This document shows, piece after piece, positions 8,552-16,460 of a DNA stretch of 64,000 nt. The stretch is from positions 1,488,001 to 1,552,000 of the forward strand of contig NZ_SZYH01000001.1 in assembly GCF_005298175.1 (NCBI RefSeq), read 5' to 3'. The position numbers were made by a program, and so were the translations under genes. Below the pieces are notes generated by a model that saw nothing but the letters and a program-made list of their open reading frames with translations, did not search any database and was not told the origin of the DNA. The stretch comes from Marinobacter panjinensis (GTDB lineage Bacteria; Pseudomonadota; Gammaproteobacteria; Pseudomonadales; Oleiphilaceae). Each line of letters begins with the position of its first letter. Position 1 is the first letter of the stretch.

Positions 8552-10044
8552 GACTGACCTCCCCCAAGGGCTTCCTGGTATTGATAAACCGGCCAGAAAG
8601 TAGACATCCGGCATCCCCCCTCACGGCTCGAGCCTACCTCAATCCGGCCGCCGTGCTCTTTGAGCACACTGCCAACAACAGCGAGCCCCAGACCCGTCCC
8701 TTCACCCGCAGCGCGGGTACTGAAGAAGGGTTCGAAAATCCGCTCACGCATGGCTTCCGCTATCCCCGGACCATCGTCATCCACCCGCAGCTCCCACAGC
8801 CCGTCATGTTCGGCAAGAGTCACCGTCACTGCTGAGCGGGCCGCCTGGCAGGCATTACGGATGATATTCACGCATGCCATTTCAAGGCGGGTCGGCTCTG
8901 CCAGGATGTCTGCCGGCCTGTCGGGGATCGCGGACCGGATTTCCACCCCCTGGCACCTGGGTTCTTCACGGATTCGCCCCACGACTTCCTTTGCGGTTGC
9001 CGCAAGATCGGTCTTGCGGCGGGAGTCAGGAACATGACGGAAGCAATCCAATAGCTGCTGGATGATCAGTGTCATGCGTTCAACCTGGTGCTCTATATCC
9101 TTGAGATGCCGCCTGTCACCGTCAGCCAGATCGCCCCGGCCCATTATGTTGGCACGACCCTGAATGACACTTAGTGGAGCGCCAAGTTCGTGGGCAACGC
9201 CACCCGCCACGCGACCAATCATGGCCACTTTCTCCTGGTATTCGAGCTGCTCGGCAAGCTCTCTTTCACGCTCGACGCTCGCCCTTATTTCTCTTTCTGC
9301 CTGCATCATGCGCTCCCCCATATCGCGCAGGCCCTCATGAATCTGGCGCAGTTCCCGTGGCCCGGCGGGCGCTTCGTCAACTCGCCAGCGCCCGGGTGCC
9401 ATCTGCTCCATGATTCCCAGCAAACGGCTGACATGACGCCCGACTGCGCCGTAGTGTCCCAGCACCACAACGAGGATGACCATCAGCGACACCATTGACC
9501 AGATGGTGACGGCCCAGATGCGGCTGGATGCCACCAACTCGTGGAAGTCACTGCGCTTGCGAGTCACCTGAAGCAGCCCCTGGATCCGGCCATCGCCGGC
9601 AATCAGCGGCGTGAACTGGGAAAAAACAGAAACCCCGTCTACCCGGCGAAAAGCACCGCCAACTTTACCGCTGGCGATAACCCGATCGGCACTGTCACTG
9701 CGGGTGACGTCAGTGTCAGCAACCCCCAGACTGGCAACCTGCTGACCATCCTCATCGAAAACGGAGGCCCCAAACACCCGGCCAATCCGGAATATCGATT
9801 TCAGCGACTCGCCCATGACAATTTCATCGCCATCGGACATGGCCTGTGAGAGCGGGCCGCTAACCGCACGGGCAACAAGCTCCAGATCCTCTCTCAGACG
9901 ATCGTTCAGGTTTTCCTCCACGGCACCCAGCCCCACATAGATAGCGACACCACTGAACACCATAAGCGGAACGACGATGCTCAATACCAGGGTCAGGCGT
10001 AGTGACCGGAACATTTTTTGAGCGGTGAGCACAGGCCTTTTCAT
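8548..10044 (-). CDS. Sensor histidine kinase (NtrB/DctB-like) with periplasmic sensor and HAMP
   Basis: 498 residues. TM helix 1 near residues 17-37 (LVLSIVVPLMVFSGVAIYVG), a periplasmic region of about 130 residues (single-Cache-like in length), TM helix 2 (IWSMVSLMVILVVVLG), HAMP, then a His-kinase domain with phospho-acceptor His in GGVAHELGAPLSVIQG, N box NIIRNACQAA, and ATP-lid boxes DDGPGIAE and GEGTGLGLAVVG. The GAPL form after the H-box is usual for NtrB/DctB-type kinases paired with sigma-54 regulators. The start is ATG at 10042-10044 with GGAG 6 bases upstream; an earlier in-frame ATG at 10071 has no ribosome site. Confidence 0.93.
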   Translation of the reverse strand: MKRPVLTAQKMFRSLRLTLVLSIVVPLMVFSGVAIYVGLGAVEENLNDRLREDLELVARAVSGPLSQAMSDGDEIVMGESLKSIFRIGRVFGASVFDEDGQQVASLGVADTDVTRSDSADRVIASGKVGGAFRRVDGVSVFSQFTPLIAGDGRIQGLLQVTRKRSDFHELVASSRIWAVTIWSMVSLMVILVVVLGHYGAVGRHVSRLLGIMEQMAPGRWRVDEAPAGPRELRQIHEGLRDMGERMMQAEREIRASVERERELAEQLEYQEKVAMIGRVAGGVAHELGAPLSVIQGRANIMGRGDLADGDRRHLKDIEHQVERMTLIIQQLLDCFRHVPDSRRKTDLAATAKEVVGRIREEPRCQGVEIRSAIPDRPADILAEPTRLEMACVNIIRNACQAARSAVTVTLAEHDGLWELRVDDDGPGIAEAMRERIFEPFFSTRAAGEGTGLGLAVVGSVLKEHGGRIEVGSSREGGCRMSTFWPVYQYQEALGGGQS

Positions 10045-10061
10045 GGCGAACTCCGACAAAG

Positions 10062-10088
10062 TGTCACACATCTATGCCACATGTGACA
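10062..10088. promoter_or_regulatory. Candidate binding site (TGTCACA-N13-TGTGACA) of the adjacent sigma-54 regulator
   Basis: TGTCACA at 10062-10068 and its exact inverted copy TGTGACA at 10082-10088 are spaced two helical turns apart (20 bases centre to centre). The right arm overlaps an 8-base palindrome, CACATGTG (10078-10085). The pair sits about 90 bases upstream of a sigma-54-like promoter for the plus-strand DUF4168 gene, a usual enhancer distance, and 18 bases upstream of the kinase start. Binding by the response regulator is inferred from position and symmetry. Confidence 0.5.
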
Positions 10089-10175
10089 TTTCGCCACAAC
10101 AGACATTACCTACCCTTAACCCTTCACAAACCATAACCTGTTGTTTTTATGATATTTAGCGGGATATATAGAAAC

Positions 10176-10191
10176 TGGCACAAGGCTTGAT
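10176..10191 (+). promoter_or_regulatory. Sigma-54-like -24/-12 promoter upstream of the DUF4168 gene
   Basis: TGGCAC-AAGGC-TTGAT matches the -24 element (TGGCAC) perfectly, and the -12 element except for GA in place of the usual GC. The GG (10177-10178) and GA (10189-10190) are separated by exactly 10 bases, the required spacing. It lies about 105 bases before the ATG at 10296. The -12 mismatch lowers confidence. Confidence 0.5.
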
Positions 10192-10295
10192 AGGTATCAG
10201 AGGGACAGCATCAATCAACCAGAACCACCCTCACGGTTCGCCAGGATTGTTTGTAGAACAAGCAAGCAATCCAATCACTGCAAAAGGAGAAAGTT

Positions 10296-10694
10296 ATGAA
10301 CAAGCTTCTCGTTTCACTGACCGCATCCCTGGCACTGCTTGCCGCCGGCCCTGCCCTCGCGCAGGACAACCAGCAAAGCCCGGAATCTACTGACAGCGAC
10401 GGTGGCTACAGCGACCCGGCTGCTGCAGGCACCCAGAACACCAATTTCAACGACCAGGAACTGAAGCAGTTCGTTAAAGCTCAGGAAGGCATCAATGATA
10501 TCCGTGACGAATACATGGAGAAAATTGAAGCAGCCGATTCCCAGCAAAAAGCCCAGGAACTGCAGATGGAAGCCAATGATGAGATGGTGACCGTAATCGA
10601 GGATGCCGGGATGGATATTCCCACCTACAACTCTATCGCAACTGCCTACAACAGCGAGCCGCAGGTACGGAACCGCGTTGACGCGCTGATGTAA
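10296..10694 (+). CDS. Secreted DUF4168 protein
   Basis: 132 residues. A Sec signal peptide (LLVSLTASLALLAAGPALA) is cut before QDNQQSPES, giving a mature periplasmic protein of about 110 residues. A Ser/Asp/Gly-rich linker is followed by the DUF4168 helical domain, FNDQELKQFVKAQEGINDIRDEY through MDIPTYNSIATAYNSEPQVRNRVDALM. The domain function is unknown; family members are small exported helical proteins. The ribosome site AAGGAG lies 8 bases before ATG. A sigma-54-like promoter and paired operator lie upstream and a terminator directly follows, so it is a single-gene unit and a likely target of the divergent kinase/regulator pair. Confidence 0.85.
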   Translation: MNKLLVSLTASLALLAAGPALAQDNQQSPESTDSDGGYSDPAAAGTQNTNFNDQELKQFVKAQEGINDIRDEYMEKIEAADSQQKAQELQMEANDEMVTVIEDAGMDIPTYNSIATAYNSEPQVRNRVDALM

Positions 10695-10721
10695 GCGACT
10701 GCCTGCGATCGTGTCGTTTCA

Positions 10722-10746
10722 GGCCCCGCATTAGCGGGGCCTTTTT
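10722..10746 (+). terminator. Rho-independent terminator after the DUF4168 gene
   Basis: An 8-bp GC stem (GGCCCCGC 10722-10729 with GCGGGGCC 10734-10741), tetraloop ATTA, and five T's at 10742-10746. Confidence 0.9.
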
Positions 10747-10837
10747 GGTTGCACCAACCGGTATGGCGCAACCACTGTGCCGGCTTATTGTGGTACCTTG
10801 CGTACAAGAATCAGTTGATAACGGCCGGAGACAGGAC

Positions 10838-11917
10838 ATGCGAAGATTTTGCCATTGGCGGACCCCATTGTTTGCGATGGTTATTCTGCTACTGGCTGGC
10901 TGTTCGGACAGCCCCGCTCCAACCGCAACCAGTGAAGATGCCGAAGACAAGCCCACCTACCCGGTCACCTGGCGGTTCGCCCTGGAAGAAATTGAGGGCA
11001 GCGTCCAGCACCGTTATGCGCTGGAACTGAAAGAGCGTATCGAAAGTATCTCGGACGGCAATATCCTTATCGACATCTTTCCCTACGGCTCGATCGGAAC
11101 GTCCATCCAGTTAACCGATCTGGCCCGCGAGGGGTCGGTCCATCTTGCCTTTGCATCCCCCGGGCATCTGGCCGATGTGGTTCCGGAAACCGGCGTTTTC
11201 ACCCTCCACTTCCTGCTGTCGGAAGACGAGAATGTGAACCGGGATATTCTGGCCAGTGACGAACTGGTGCAGGTGTTCAGCGAACCCTACGCAGAACAGA
11301 ACCTCCAGCTCCACGGCTTTGTACCCGAGGGCTGGATGGTCTGGACCGCCAACAAACCCCTGAGAACACCTGCCGATTTCGACGGGCTCGCATTCCGCAC
11401 CATGACCTCGAAGATTTCAGCGGAAGCCTACAGGGCCTATGGCGCGACACCGACTCCGGCCCCCTACTCGCAGGTATACAGCGACCTGCAGTTACGCCGT
11501 ATCGAAGGGCAGGCCAACCCGGTTTTTGCCATTGAAGAGATGGGGTTTTACGAGGTCCAGAACACCATGACCTTTGCCAGGCCCGCCCAGTTTGTCACCT
11601 CAGTGGTTTCCAACAAGGCGTGGTTTGACGCCCTCCCGGACGACCAGAAACGCTGGCTGGAAGACGCGCTGGATGAGGTTTCACCTCTTGCCTGGGAAGT
11701 ACAGGCGGAGCTCAATGCCAGCCGCCTTGAAACCATCCGGCAGAACAGCGACATTCGTACCGTTGAGCTGACAGAAGAAGAGCGCGACCGTTTCCGCGAA
11801 GCCAGCCTGTCGGTTCGCGAAAGCTACGCCCGCATCGCGGGCAAACGGGGAGAAGCCATTCTGGAACGCCTCATCGGCATGGTCGATGAGGCGGAGTCGG
11901 ACGTCCCCGACCTCTGA
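10838..11917 (+). CDS. TRAP-type solute-binding lipoprotein (DctP family), no membrane subunits nearby
   Basis: 359 residues. A lipoprotein signal (MVILLLAGC, Cys in the lipobox) is followed by a Ser/Ala/Thr/Glu linker and a DctP fold: VTWRFALEEIEGSVQHRYALELKERIE, ILIDIFPYGSIGTSIQLTDLAREGSVHLAFASPG, then the family segment RTPADFDGLAFRTMTSKISAEAYRAYGATPTP with the conserved Arg that binds a substrate carboxylate. Family members usually deliver organic acids to DctQM permeases; no dctQ or dctM is in this window. With a DctB/DctD-like two-component system just upstream, it may instead act as a sensor partner, or serve a permease encoded elsewhere. The start at 10838 follows a GGAG/CAGG region. 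Confidence 0.88.
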   Translation: MRRFCHWRTPLFAMVILLLAGCSDSPAPTATSEDAEDKPTYPVTWRFALEEIEGSVQHRYALELKERIESISDGNILIDIFPYGSIGTSIQLTDLAREGSVHLAFASPGHLADVVPETGVFTLHFLLSEDENVNRDILASDELVQVFSEPYAEQNLQLHGFVPEGWMVWTANKPLRTPADFDGLAFRTMTSKISAEAYRAYGATPTPAPYSQVYSDLQLRRIEGQANPVFAIEEMGFYEVQNTMTFARPAQFVTSVVSNKAWFDALPDDQKRWLEDALDEVSPLAWEVQAELNASRLETIRQNSDIRTVELTEEERDRFREASLSVRESYARIAGKRGEAILERLIGMVDEAESDVPDL

Positions 11918-11935
11918 CCCGGAAGGCAGATCACA

Positions 11936-12778
11936 TCATTCCGGAACCAGCCAGTCCATCGTTGACGTAATGCCAAGACCGTCACTGGCGGAAACAGCTT
12001 CCATCATCGCCGCGAGCCTGCGGTCAAACCCCCAGGGTGGATTGATCACCAGCATCCCGGAGCCGGACATACCACGCTCCGGTGATTGCCTGAGCGTAAT
12101 CTCACTGCAAAGCACTTTTCGCACAGGGCCGCCGGATACTGCATTTTTTAGTCTTTCATGGGGGCTGCCGGCCAGAATCGGGTACCAGATCAGGTACACC
12201 CCGTGCCGGCATTTCTGCCAGGCTCGCGTCAGCGCCTCCGCCACATCTTCATACTCGCTTTTTACCTCATAGGAAGGATCCGTCAGCACCAGCAGCCTTG
12301 GCTGTCTGGGAGGCAAGCCACGGAGCAGCCCTTTCAGTCCATCCTCCCGGCAGATCCGGACCCCGGAACGCCCGGCACCCCACTGGGCCAAGGTTTCACT
12401 TTCGGCCGGATGCAGTTCAAAGGCCGTCAGGCTGTCCTGATCACGCAGATACCTGTAAAACCAGTGGGGAGAACCGGGATAGCGCTCAATCTCACCGTGG
12501 GGCCCGGCTCCGGCTGCCAGCTCCTCGATGAGAGCCTGCCAGTCATCCGATTGCAGTTGCTGCCTGTAGCGCCAGACTTTTTGAATTCCCGAGTCTGCTT
12601 CACCCGTTTTCTGCGCCCTGTCACCGGCAAGATCATAGCCTGCACTGCCTGCGTGGGTATCAAAGCAGGCAATCGCAGAGGGCTTGGCCTGCATCATTCG
12701 CAAAGCCAGCACCAGCGCTGAATGTTTCTGGATATCGGCGAAATTACCGGCGTGAAAAGCATGGAGGTAACTCAACAT
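11936..12778 (-). CDS. rlmJ: 23S rRNA (adenine-2030-N6)-methyltransferase RlmJ
   Basis: 280 residues, the length of E. coli RlmJ. It starts with the family signature MLSYLHAFHAGNFADIQKH and contains CFDTHAGSAGYDL (SAM-binding motif I) and the catalytic motif LTDPSYEVKSEY (D/N-PP-Y/F type, here DPSYE), then VYLIWYPIL and MLVINPPWGFD. It methylates N6 of A2030 in 23S rRNA. The open frame continues about 139 codons upstream into the promoter of the divergent MFS gene, but family likeness begins at MLSY (CAT at 12776-12778). It converges on the DctP gene with an 18-base gap. Confidence 0.95.
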   Translation of the reverse strand: MLSYLHAFHAGNFADIQKHSALVLALRMMQAKPSAIACFDTHAGSAGYDLAGDRAQKTGEADSGIQKVWRYRQQLQSDDWQALIEELAAGAGPHGEIERYPGSPHWFYRYLRDQDSLTAFELHPAESETLAQWGAGRSGVRICREDGLKGLLRGLPPRQPRLLVLTDPSYEVKSEYEDVAEALTRAWQKCRHGVYLIWYPILAGSPHERLKNAVSGGPVRKVLCSEITLRQSPERGMSGSGMLVINPPWGFDRRLAAMMEAVSASDGLGITSTMDWLVPE

Positions 12779-12895
12779 CATCAGGACTCCCGGTTGACGG
12801 ACAGGTATTAGGCACCAGTGAAACAGCCGAGGCAAGACTTGAGAACCTGTCCCTGACTGATATCCTTTAGCCCTGATTTGCATGAGGACACCAGT

Positions 12896-14209
12896 TTGCC
12901 AACCCCTAGAAATGACACTGCCGATCGACTGTACAGCCTGATCGCCAACGAGGAAGACGCCCGCGTCTGCACCGATATTCCCGAGGAAGCCTGCCGCGAG
13001 GTTCCCCGCAACTTCTTCCTGATTCTTGGCAGCAACGTGCTGACCAAACTCGGCGATTTGTTGATCAGCCCCAAAACGGTCCTGGCCTGGCTGCTGAGTG
13101 CGATCGGCGCACCTGCGCTGGTGGCCTGGCTGGTACCGATCCGTGAATCGGGATCGATGATTCCGCAGATGGTGATCGGAGCCTGGGTGAGGCAAAAGCC
13201 GGTGCGCAAATGGTTCTGGACGCTCGGGAGCTTCGGGCAGGCGGCAAGTGTCGTCGCCATGGCTGCAAGTGTGTGGTTTTTGGAGGGCTACGCTGCCGGT
13301 GGCAGCATCATTGCCGCACTCATCGTTTTTTCCCTGGCCCGCGGCTTCTGCTCCGTTTCCATGAAGGACGTGCAGGGCAAGTGCATTCCCAAAACCCGGC
13401 GGGGACGGCTGTCCGGGCTGGCGTCCACCCTCGGCGGCACCGCCACCGTTATCCTGACGGCCCTGCTGTTCTGGGACCGGGGGGATCCGACGATCGGCTT
13501 TTATACGGTGCTGCTGCTACTGGCTGCCGCACTCTGGATTATTGCCGGCTTCCTGTTTGCCGGTGTTGAAGAATACGACGGTGAAACCGGCGGTGGTGGC
13601 AATGCCATGGCAGAAGCCTTCAACAGTCTTTCCCTGCTCCGCGATGACGTTCCGTTCCGGAAATTTGTGGTCACCCGGGCATTGCTGCTTTGTTCGGCCC
13701 TGGCCGCCCCCTACTTTGTGGTTCTGGCACAGAAGGAATCCGATATTGGCTGGATGCTGGGGGTTTTCCTGCTGGCCAGCAGTCTCGCCAGCTCACTCAG
13801 CGCCAGTTTCTGGGGCTGGGCTGCCGACACCTCGAGTCGGAAAGTGATGATTCGTGGCGCCGCCATGGCCAGTGGCGTATGCCTGGTCGTGGGCACCATC
13901 GCACTGATCGACGGAACCGAAACCGGCAGCGTCTGGTTTTACCCGGTCGCTTTCTTCATTCTGAGCGTGGCCCATGCCGGTGTACGGCTGGGCAGAAAAA
14001 CCTACCTGGTGGATATGGCCGGAGGTAACAAACGCACCGACTATACGGCGGTGAGCAACACCGTCATCGGTGGCCTGCTGCTGGTAACGGGTGGCTTTAC
14101 GGCGCTGATCTCGATGGTTTCGGATGTGGCGGTCATTCTTGTGCTGGGCCTGATGGGGCTGGCGGGTATGTTCAGTGCGCTACGTTTGCAGGAGGTAACC
14201 TCAGATTGA
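12896..14209 (+). CDS. MFS transporter
   Basis: About 437 residues with around twelve membrane helices after a soluble N-terminal region of about 45 residues (NDTADRLYSLIANEEDARVC). Central loop motifs include MKDVQGKCIPKTRRGRLSG after helix 4, a typical basic cytoplasmic loop, and AGVRLGRKTYLVDM between late helices. It should be a proton- or ion-coupled carrier in the inner membrane; the substrate cannot be told. The start is not clear: a TTG at 12896 has GAGGA 7 bases upstream and is preferred, and another in-frame TTG lies at 12878. It is divergent from rlmJ and convergent with the DUF4870-like gene. Confidence 0.82.
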   Translation: MPTPRNDTADRLYSLIANEEDARVCTDIPEEACREVPRNFFLILGSNVLTKLGDLLISPKTVLAWLLSAIGAPALVAWLVPIRESGSMIPQMVIGAWVRQKPVRKWFWTLGSFGQAASVVAMAASVWFLEGYAAGGSIIAALIVFSLARGFCSVSMKDVQGKCIPKTRRGRLSGLASTLGGTATVILTALLFWDRGDPTIGFYTVLLLLAAALWIIAGFLFAGVEEYDGETGGGGNAMAEAFNSLSLLRDDVPFRKFVVTRALLLCSALAAPYFVVLAQKESDIGWMLGVFLLASSLASSLSASFWGWAADTSSRKVMIRGAAMASGVCLVVGTIALIDGTETGSVWFYPVAFFILSVAHAGVRLGRKTYLVDMAGGNKRTDYTAVSNTVIGGLLLVTGGFTALISMVSDVAVILVLGLMGLAGMFSALRLQEVTSD

Positions 14210-14221
14210 CTGGCTGCAGGC

Positions 14222-14599
14222 TCACAAAGGCGACTTCCCGTCATTCAGGGCCAGGGCGCCCTTTACGATGCGGTAAATAATCCAGATGGATACGCCCAGA
14301 AGCACGAACCAGCCAACGATAAGGGGAGTGGTCACAATGCCGACAACAGTCCACAGCAGCCCTATCCAGAAGGTGCGGATCTGCCAGCGAAAATGAGGTT
14401 CTATCCAGGTGTTTTTGACATCATCAAGCTTGACGTAATTGATGATTACGCCGGCGAGGCCGGTGATCCCTCCGACAAAGAACGATAGCGCCTGAAGGAT
14501 ATAAACCAGCACCGCCAGATTGCGGCCTGGTTCTTCGCGGCGGGACAGCGGATCATCGTCGGCGGGAATGTATTCAGGCTCAGACAATGGATTCTCCAC
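14222..14599 (-). CDS. DUF4870-like small membrane protein
   Basis: Up to 125 residues: a polar N terminus (EPEYIPADDDPLSRREEPGR) and three hydrophobic segments (LAVLVYILQALSFFVGGITGL, FWIGLLWTVVGIVTTPLIVG, VLLGVSIWIIYRIVKG). The loop NYVKLDDVKNTWIEPHFRWQIRTFW fits the DUF4870 family, whose function is unknown. The first possible start is GTG at 14599, directly after the stop of the chemoreceptor gene. A TTG at 14587 has a better ribosome site (GGAG, 6 bases) and may be the true start. It is probably cotranscribed with the chemoreceptor. Confidence 0.72.
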   Translation of the reverse strand: MENPLSEPEYIPADDDPLSRREEPGRNLAVLVYILQALSFFVGGITGLAGVIINYVKLDDVKNTWIEPHFRWQIRTFWIGLLWTVVGIVTTPLIVGWFVLLGVSIWIIYRIVKGALALNDGKSPL

Positions 14600-16240
14600 T
14601 CAGTGACTGTCCGGTTTGTAACCCAGACGGAAACCGCCCCAGTGTTTACCGTTCACATAAATCGGCACCGACAGGTCATGCATGATTTCCCCGGTATCCC
14701 GACGATAGGTCTGCAGCAGCATACTCTGGGTATGGCTGCCACAACGGGCGCCGGTGCGGTCGTTGAACAGCCGCTTGCTGCGGCTTTTCATCAGGTCCAC
14801 TTTCGGATCGCCGGTTGGTGCATGGGCAAAATCGCGGTTATGGGTCGGCACATAGCCATCGGGCGCGATGGCAATGGCATACACCATGGACGGGTGAGCT
14901 GCCTTTACCGCTTCCTGCACCGATGGAAGCTGCTGGTCAGTAAACCGGTCATAACTGCTTGAGTACTTCTGGGGATCGGTATTCGGTATGGGCCCCCTCT
15001 TCTTGTCGAAGAGAGCGTTCTCGGACAGCTGTCCGTCACGAACCGCCTGTTCGAAGAGCTTGCCGATACGGTCTGCACCCTGGCGGGCCTGATCATAGAA
15101 GGCCCGATGATAACTTTCATCACTGTTCAGGGCAAAGGCGGCATTAGCCTCTTCCGCCAATTCCATCAGGGTTGCGGCCTGCTGGGCAAGGGAAGCCACG
15201 CTGGTATCACTCTCCGTGATCTGGTCCCGGACCGTTTCAATGGCGCCAGACACCTGCTGCAGGCTTTGTTCGTTATTCTGGTCAATCTCGGCAATACGGG
15301 CCACCTGCTGCTGAACCCGGTCGGATTGATCGCGAATCTGATCCAGGCGCTCACCGACACTTTCAACCGATTCCAGGCCGGCCTCGACGCTTTTGGCAAG
15401 GTCCTCGATTCGCGAGACAATCAGGGAGGTATCAGAGCGGATTTCCTGAAGGGTTTCCGCCACTTCACGGGTTGCCTGTGCGGTTCGACCGGCCAGTTGC
15501 CTGACCTCATCGGCGACAACGGCGAAGCCGCGCCCCTGATCGCCCGCACGGGCCGCTTCAATGGCCGCGTTGAGTGCAAGTAGATTGGTCTGTTCTGCGA
15601 TTCCCTGAATGGTGGTGGTGACACCCTGGATCTTGTTGGATTTCTCGTTCAGCTCCTGGATCAGCCTCAGATTCTCGCTGGACTGCTCGTGCACAGCCCG
15701 CACACTGTCTATGGCCGATGTCAGCGCCTCCCGGCCTTCAATGCTCACCTGCCGATTCTGCAGGGCCATGGTAGCGGCGTCCGTGGCCTGCTGGGCGGAT
15801 TCCCGCACACTTTCTGTAATCTGCCCGGCATACTCCGACATCTGCGCGGTTTCACTGACCTGGCGGTCCAGGCGAACCTTTAACTGATCCGCTGCGAAAG
15901 ACACCTGGGCCGCCGAAATCGCGCTCTTGTCGGCACTTCCAGACAGCGCCTCGATCAAGGCGCGACCGGCCTTCGCCTCGGTAAGGAGGCCTGCACACTG
16001 TTTACCCAGGAGGCTATCATCAGAAAGCTCGCCGGCGTTCAGTTGCTTGAGGGAACGCTCTACCGGCTCCAGTACCCGCAGTACCAGATAAGCGGTGGCT
16101 ACCACCAGGCCAATTACCAGGCCCACCAAAACCGACGAACCGTCCAGCCCGATCAACGGTGCCCCCATAGTCGCCACGATGGCAACAACAAACGCAACCG
16201 ATACCCCCAGAAACAGAATAGGTCGACTGAGTAAACCCAT
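14600..16240 (-). CDS. Methyl-accepting chemotaxis protein with a C-terminal cytoplasmic sensor
   Basis: 546 residues in an unusual order. Two closely spaced TM helices at the N terminus (about 5-27 and 36-58) leave only a very short periplasmic loop. The signalling hairpin has its conserved tip in [33 protein letters not shown] (a pattern longer than the usual HAMP receptors show is not seen). After the hairpin, about 150 residues form a Cache/PAS-like domain: [61 protein letters not shown]. The sensor is therefore cytoplasmic and C-terminal. The start is ATG at 16240 with GAGG 5 bases upstream; the frame also allows a GTG two codons earlier. Confidence 0.88.
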   Translation of the reverse strand: MGLLSRPILFLGVSVAFVVAIVATMGAPLIGLDGSSVLVGLVIGLVVATAYLVLRVLEPVERSLKQLNAGELSDDSLLGKQCAGLLTEAKAGRALIEALSGSADKSAISAAQVSFAADQLKVRLDRQVSETAQMSEYAGQITESVRESAQQATDAATMALQNRQVSIEGREALTSAIDSVRAVHEQSSENLRLIQELNEKSNKIQGVTTTIQGIAEQTNLLALNAAIEAARAGDQGRGFAVVADEVRQLAGRTAQATREVAETLQEIRSDTSLIVSRIEDLAKSVEAGLESVESVGERLDQIRDQSDRVQQQVARIAEIDQNNEQSLQQVSGAIETVRDQITESDTSVASLAQQAATLMELAEEANAAFALNSDESYHRAFYDQARQGADRIGKLFEQAVRDGQLSENALFDKKRGPIPNTDPQKYSSSYDRFTDQQLPSVQEAVKAAHPSMVYAIAIAPDGYVPTHNRDFAHAPTGDPKVDLMKSRSKRLFNDRTGARCGSHTQSMLLQTYRRDTGEIMHDLSVPIYVNGKHWGGFRLGYKPDSH

Positions 16241-16378
16241 AGCCACCTCGTTATTATCATTATTAATGAATGCATCTTTATTGGATATTACCCGTGAGAG
16301 TAATGAATTGACCTGCGTTAATAACTGCTACTTTAGTTCACTGACAATTGTTTTTCGGCAGGCTGCTACAAATCTGAA

Positions 16379-16429
16379 ACAAAAAAACGCAAGCCGGAGA
16401 CTTCCAGGCAGAAGTATCCGGCTTGCGTT
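16379..16429 (-). terminator. Long-stem terminator after phoX
   Basis: On the minus strand, a 13-bp stem (plus-strand 16417-16429 with 16386-16398) is followed by one mismatch and a further 5-bp stem (16411-16415 with 16400-16404) closing a 6-base loop. The transcript then reads seven U's (16381-16387 on the plus strand). It lies 31 bases beyond the phoX stop. Confidence 0.9.
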
Positions 16430-16460
16430 CGGGCTCAGTTGAATGATTGGGCAGCCTGAA

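Noticed and set aside
12779..13195. N-terminal extension of the RlmJ frame
   Set aside because: RlmJ proteins start with MLSY; the extension lies over the MFS gene and its promoter.
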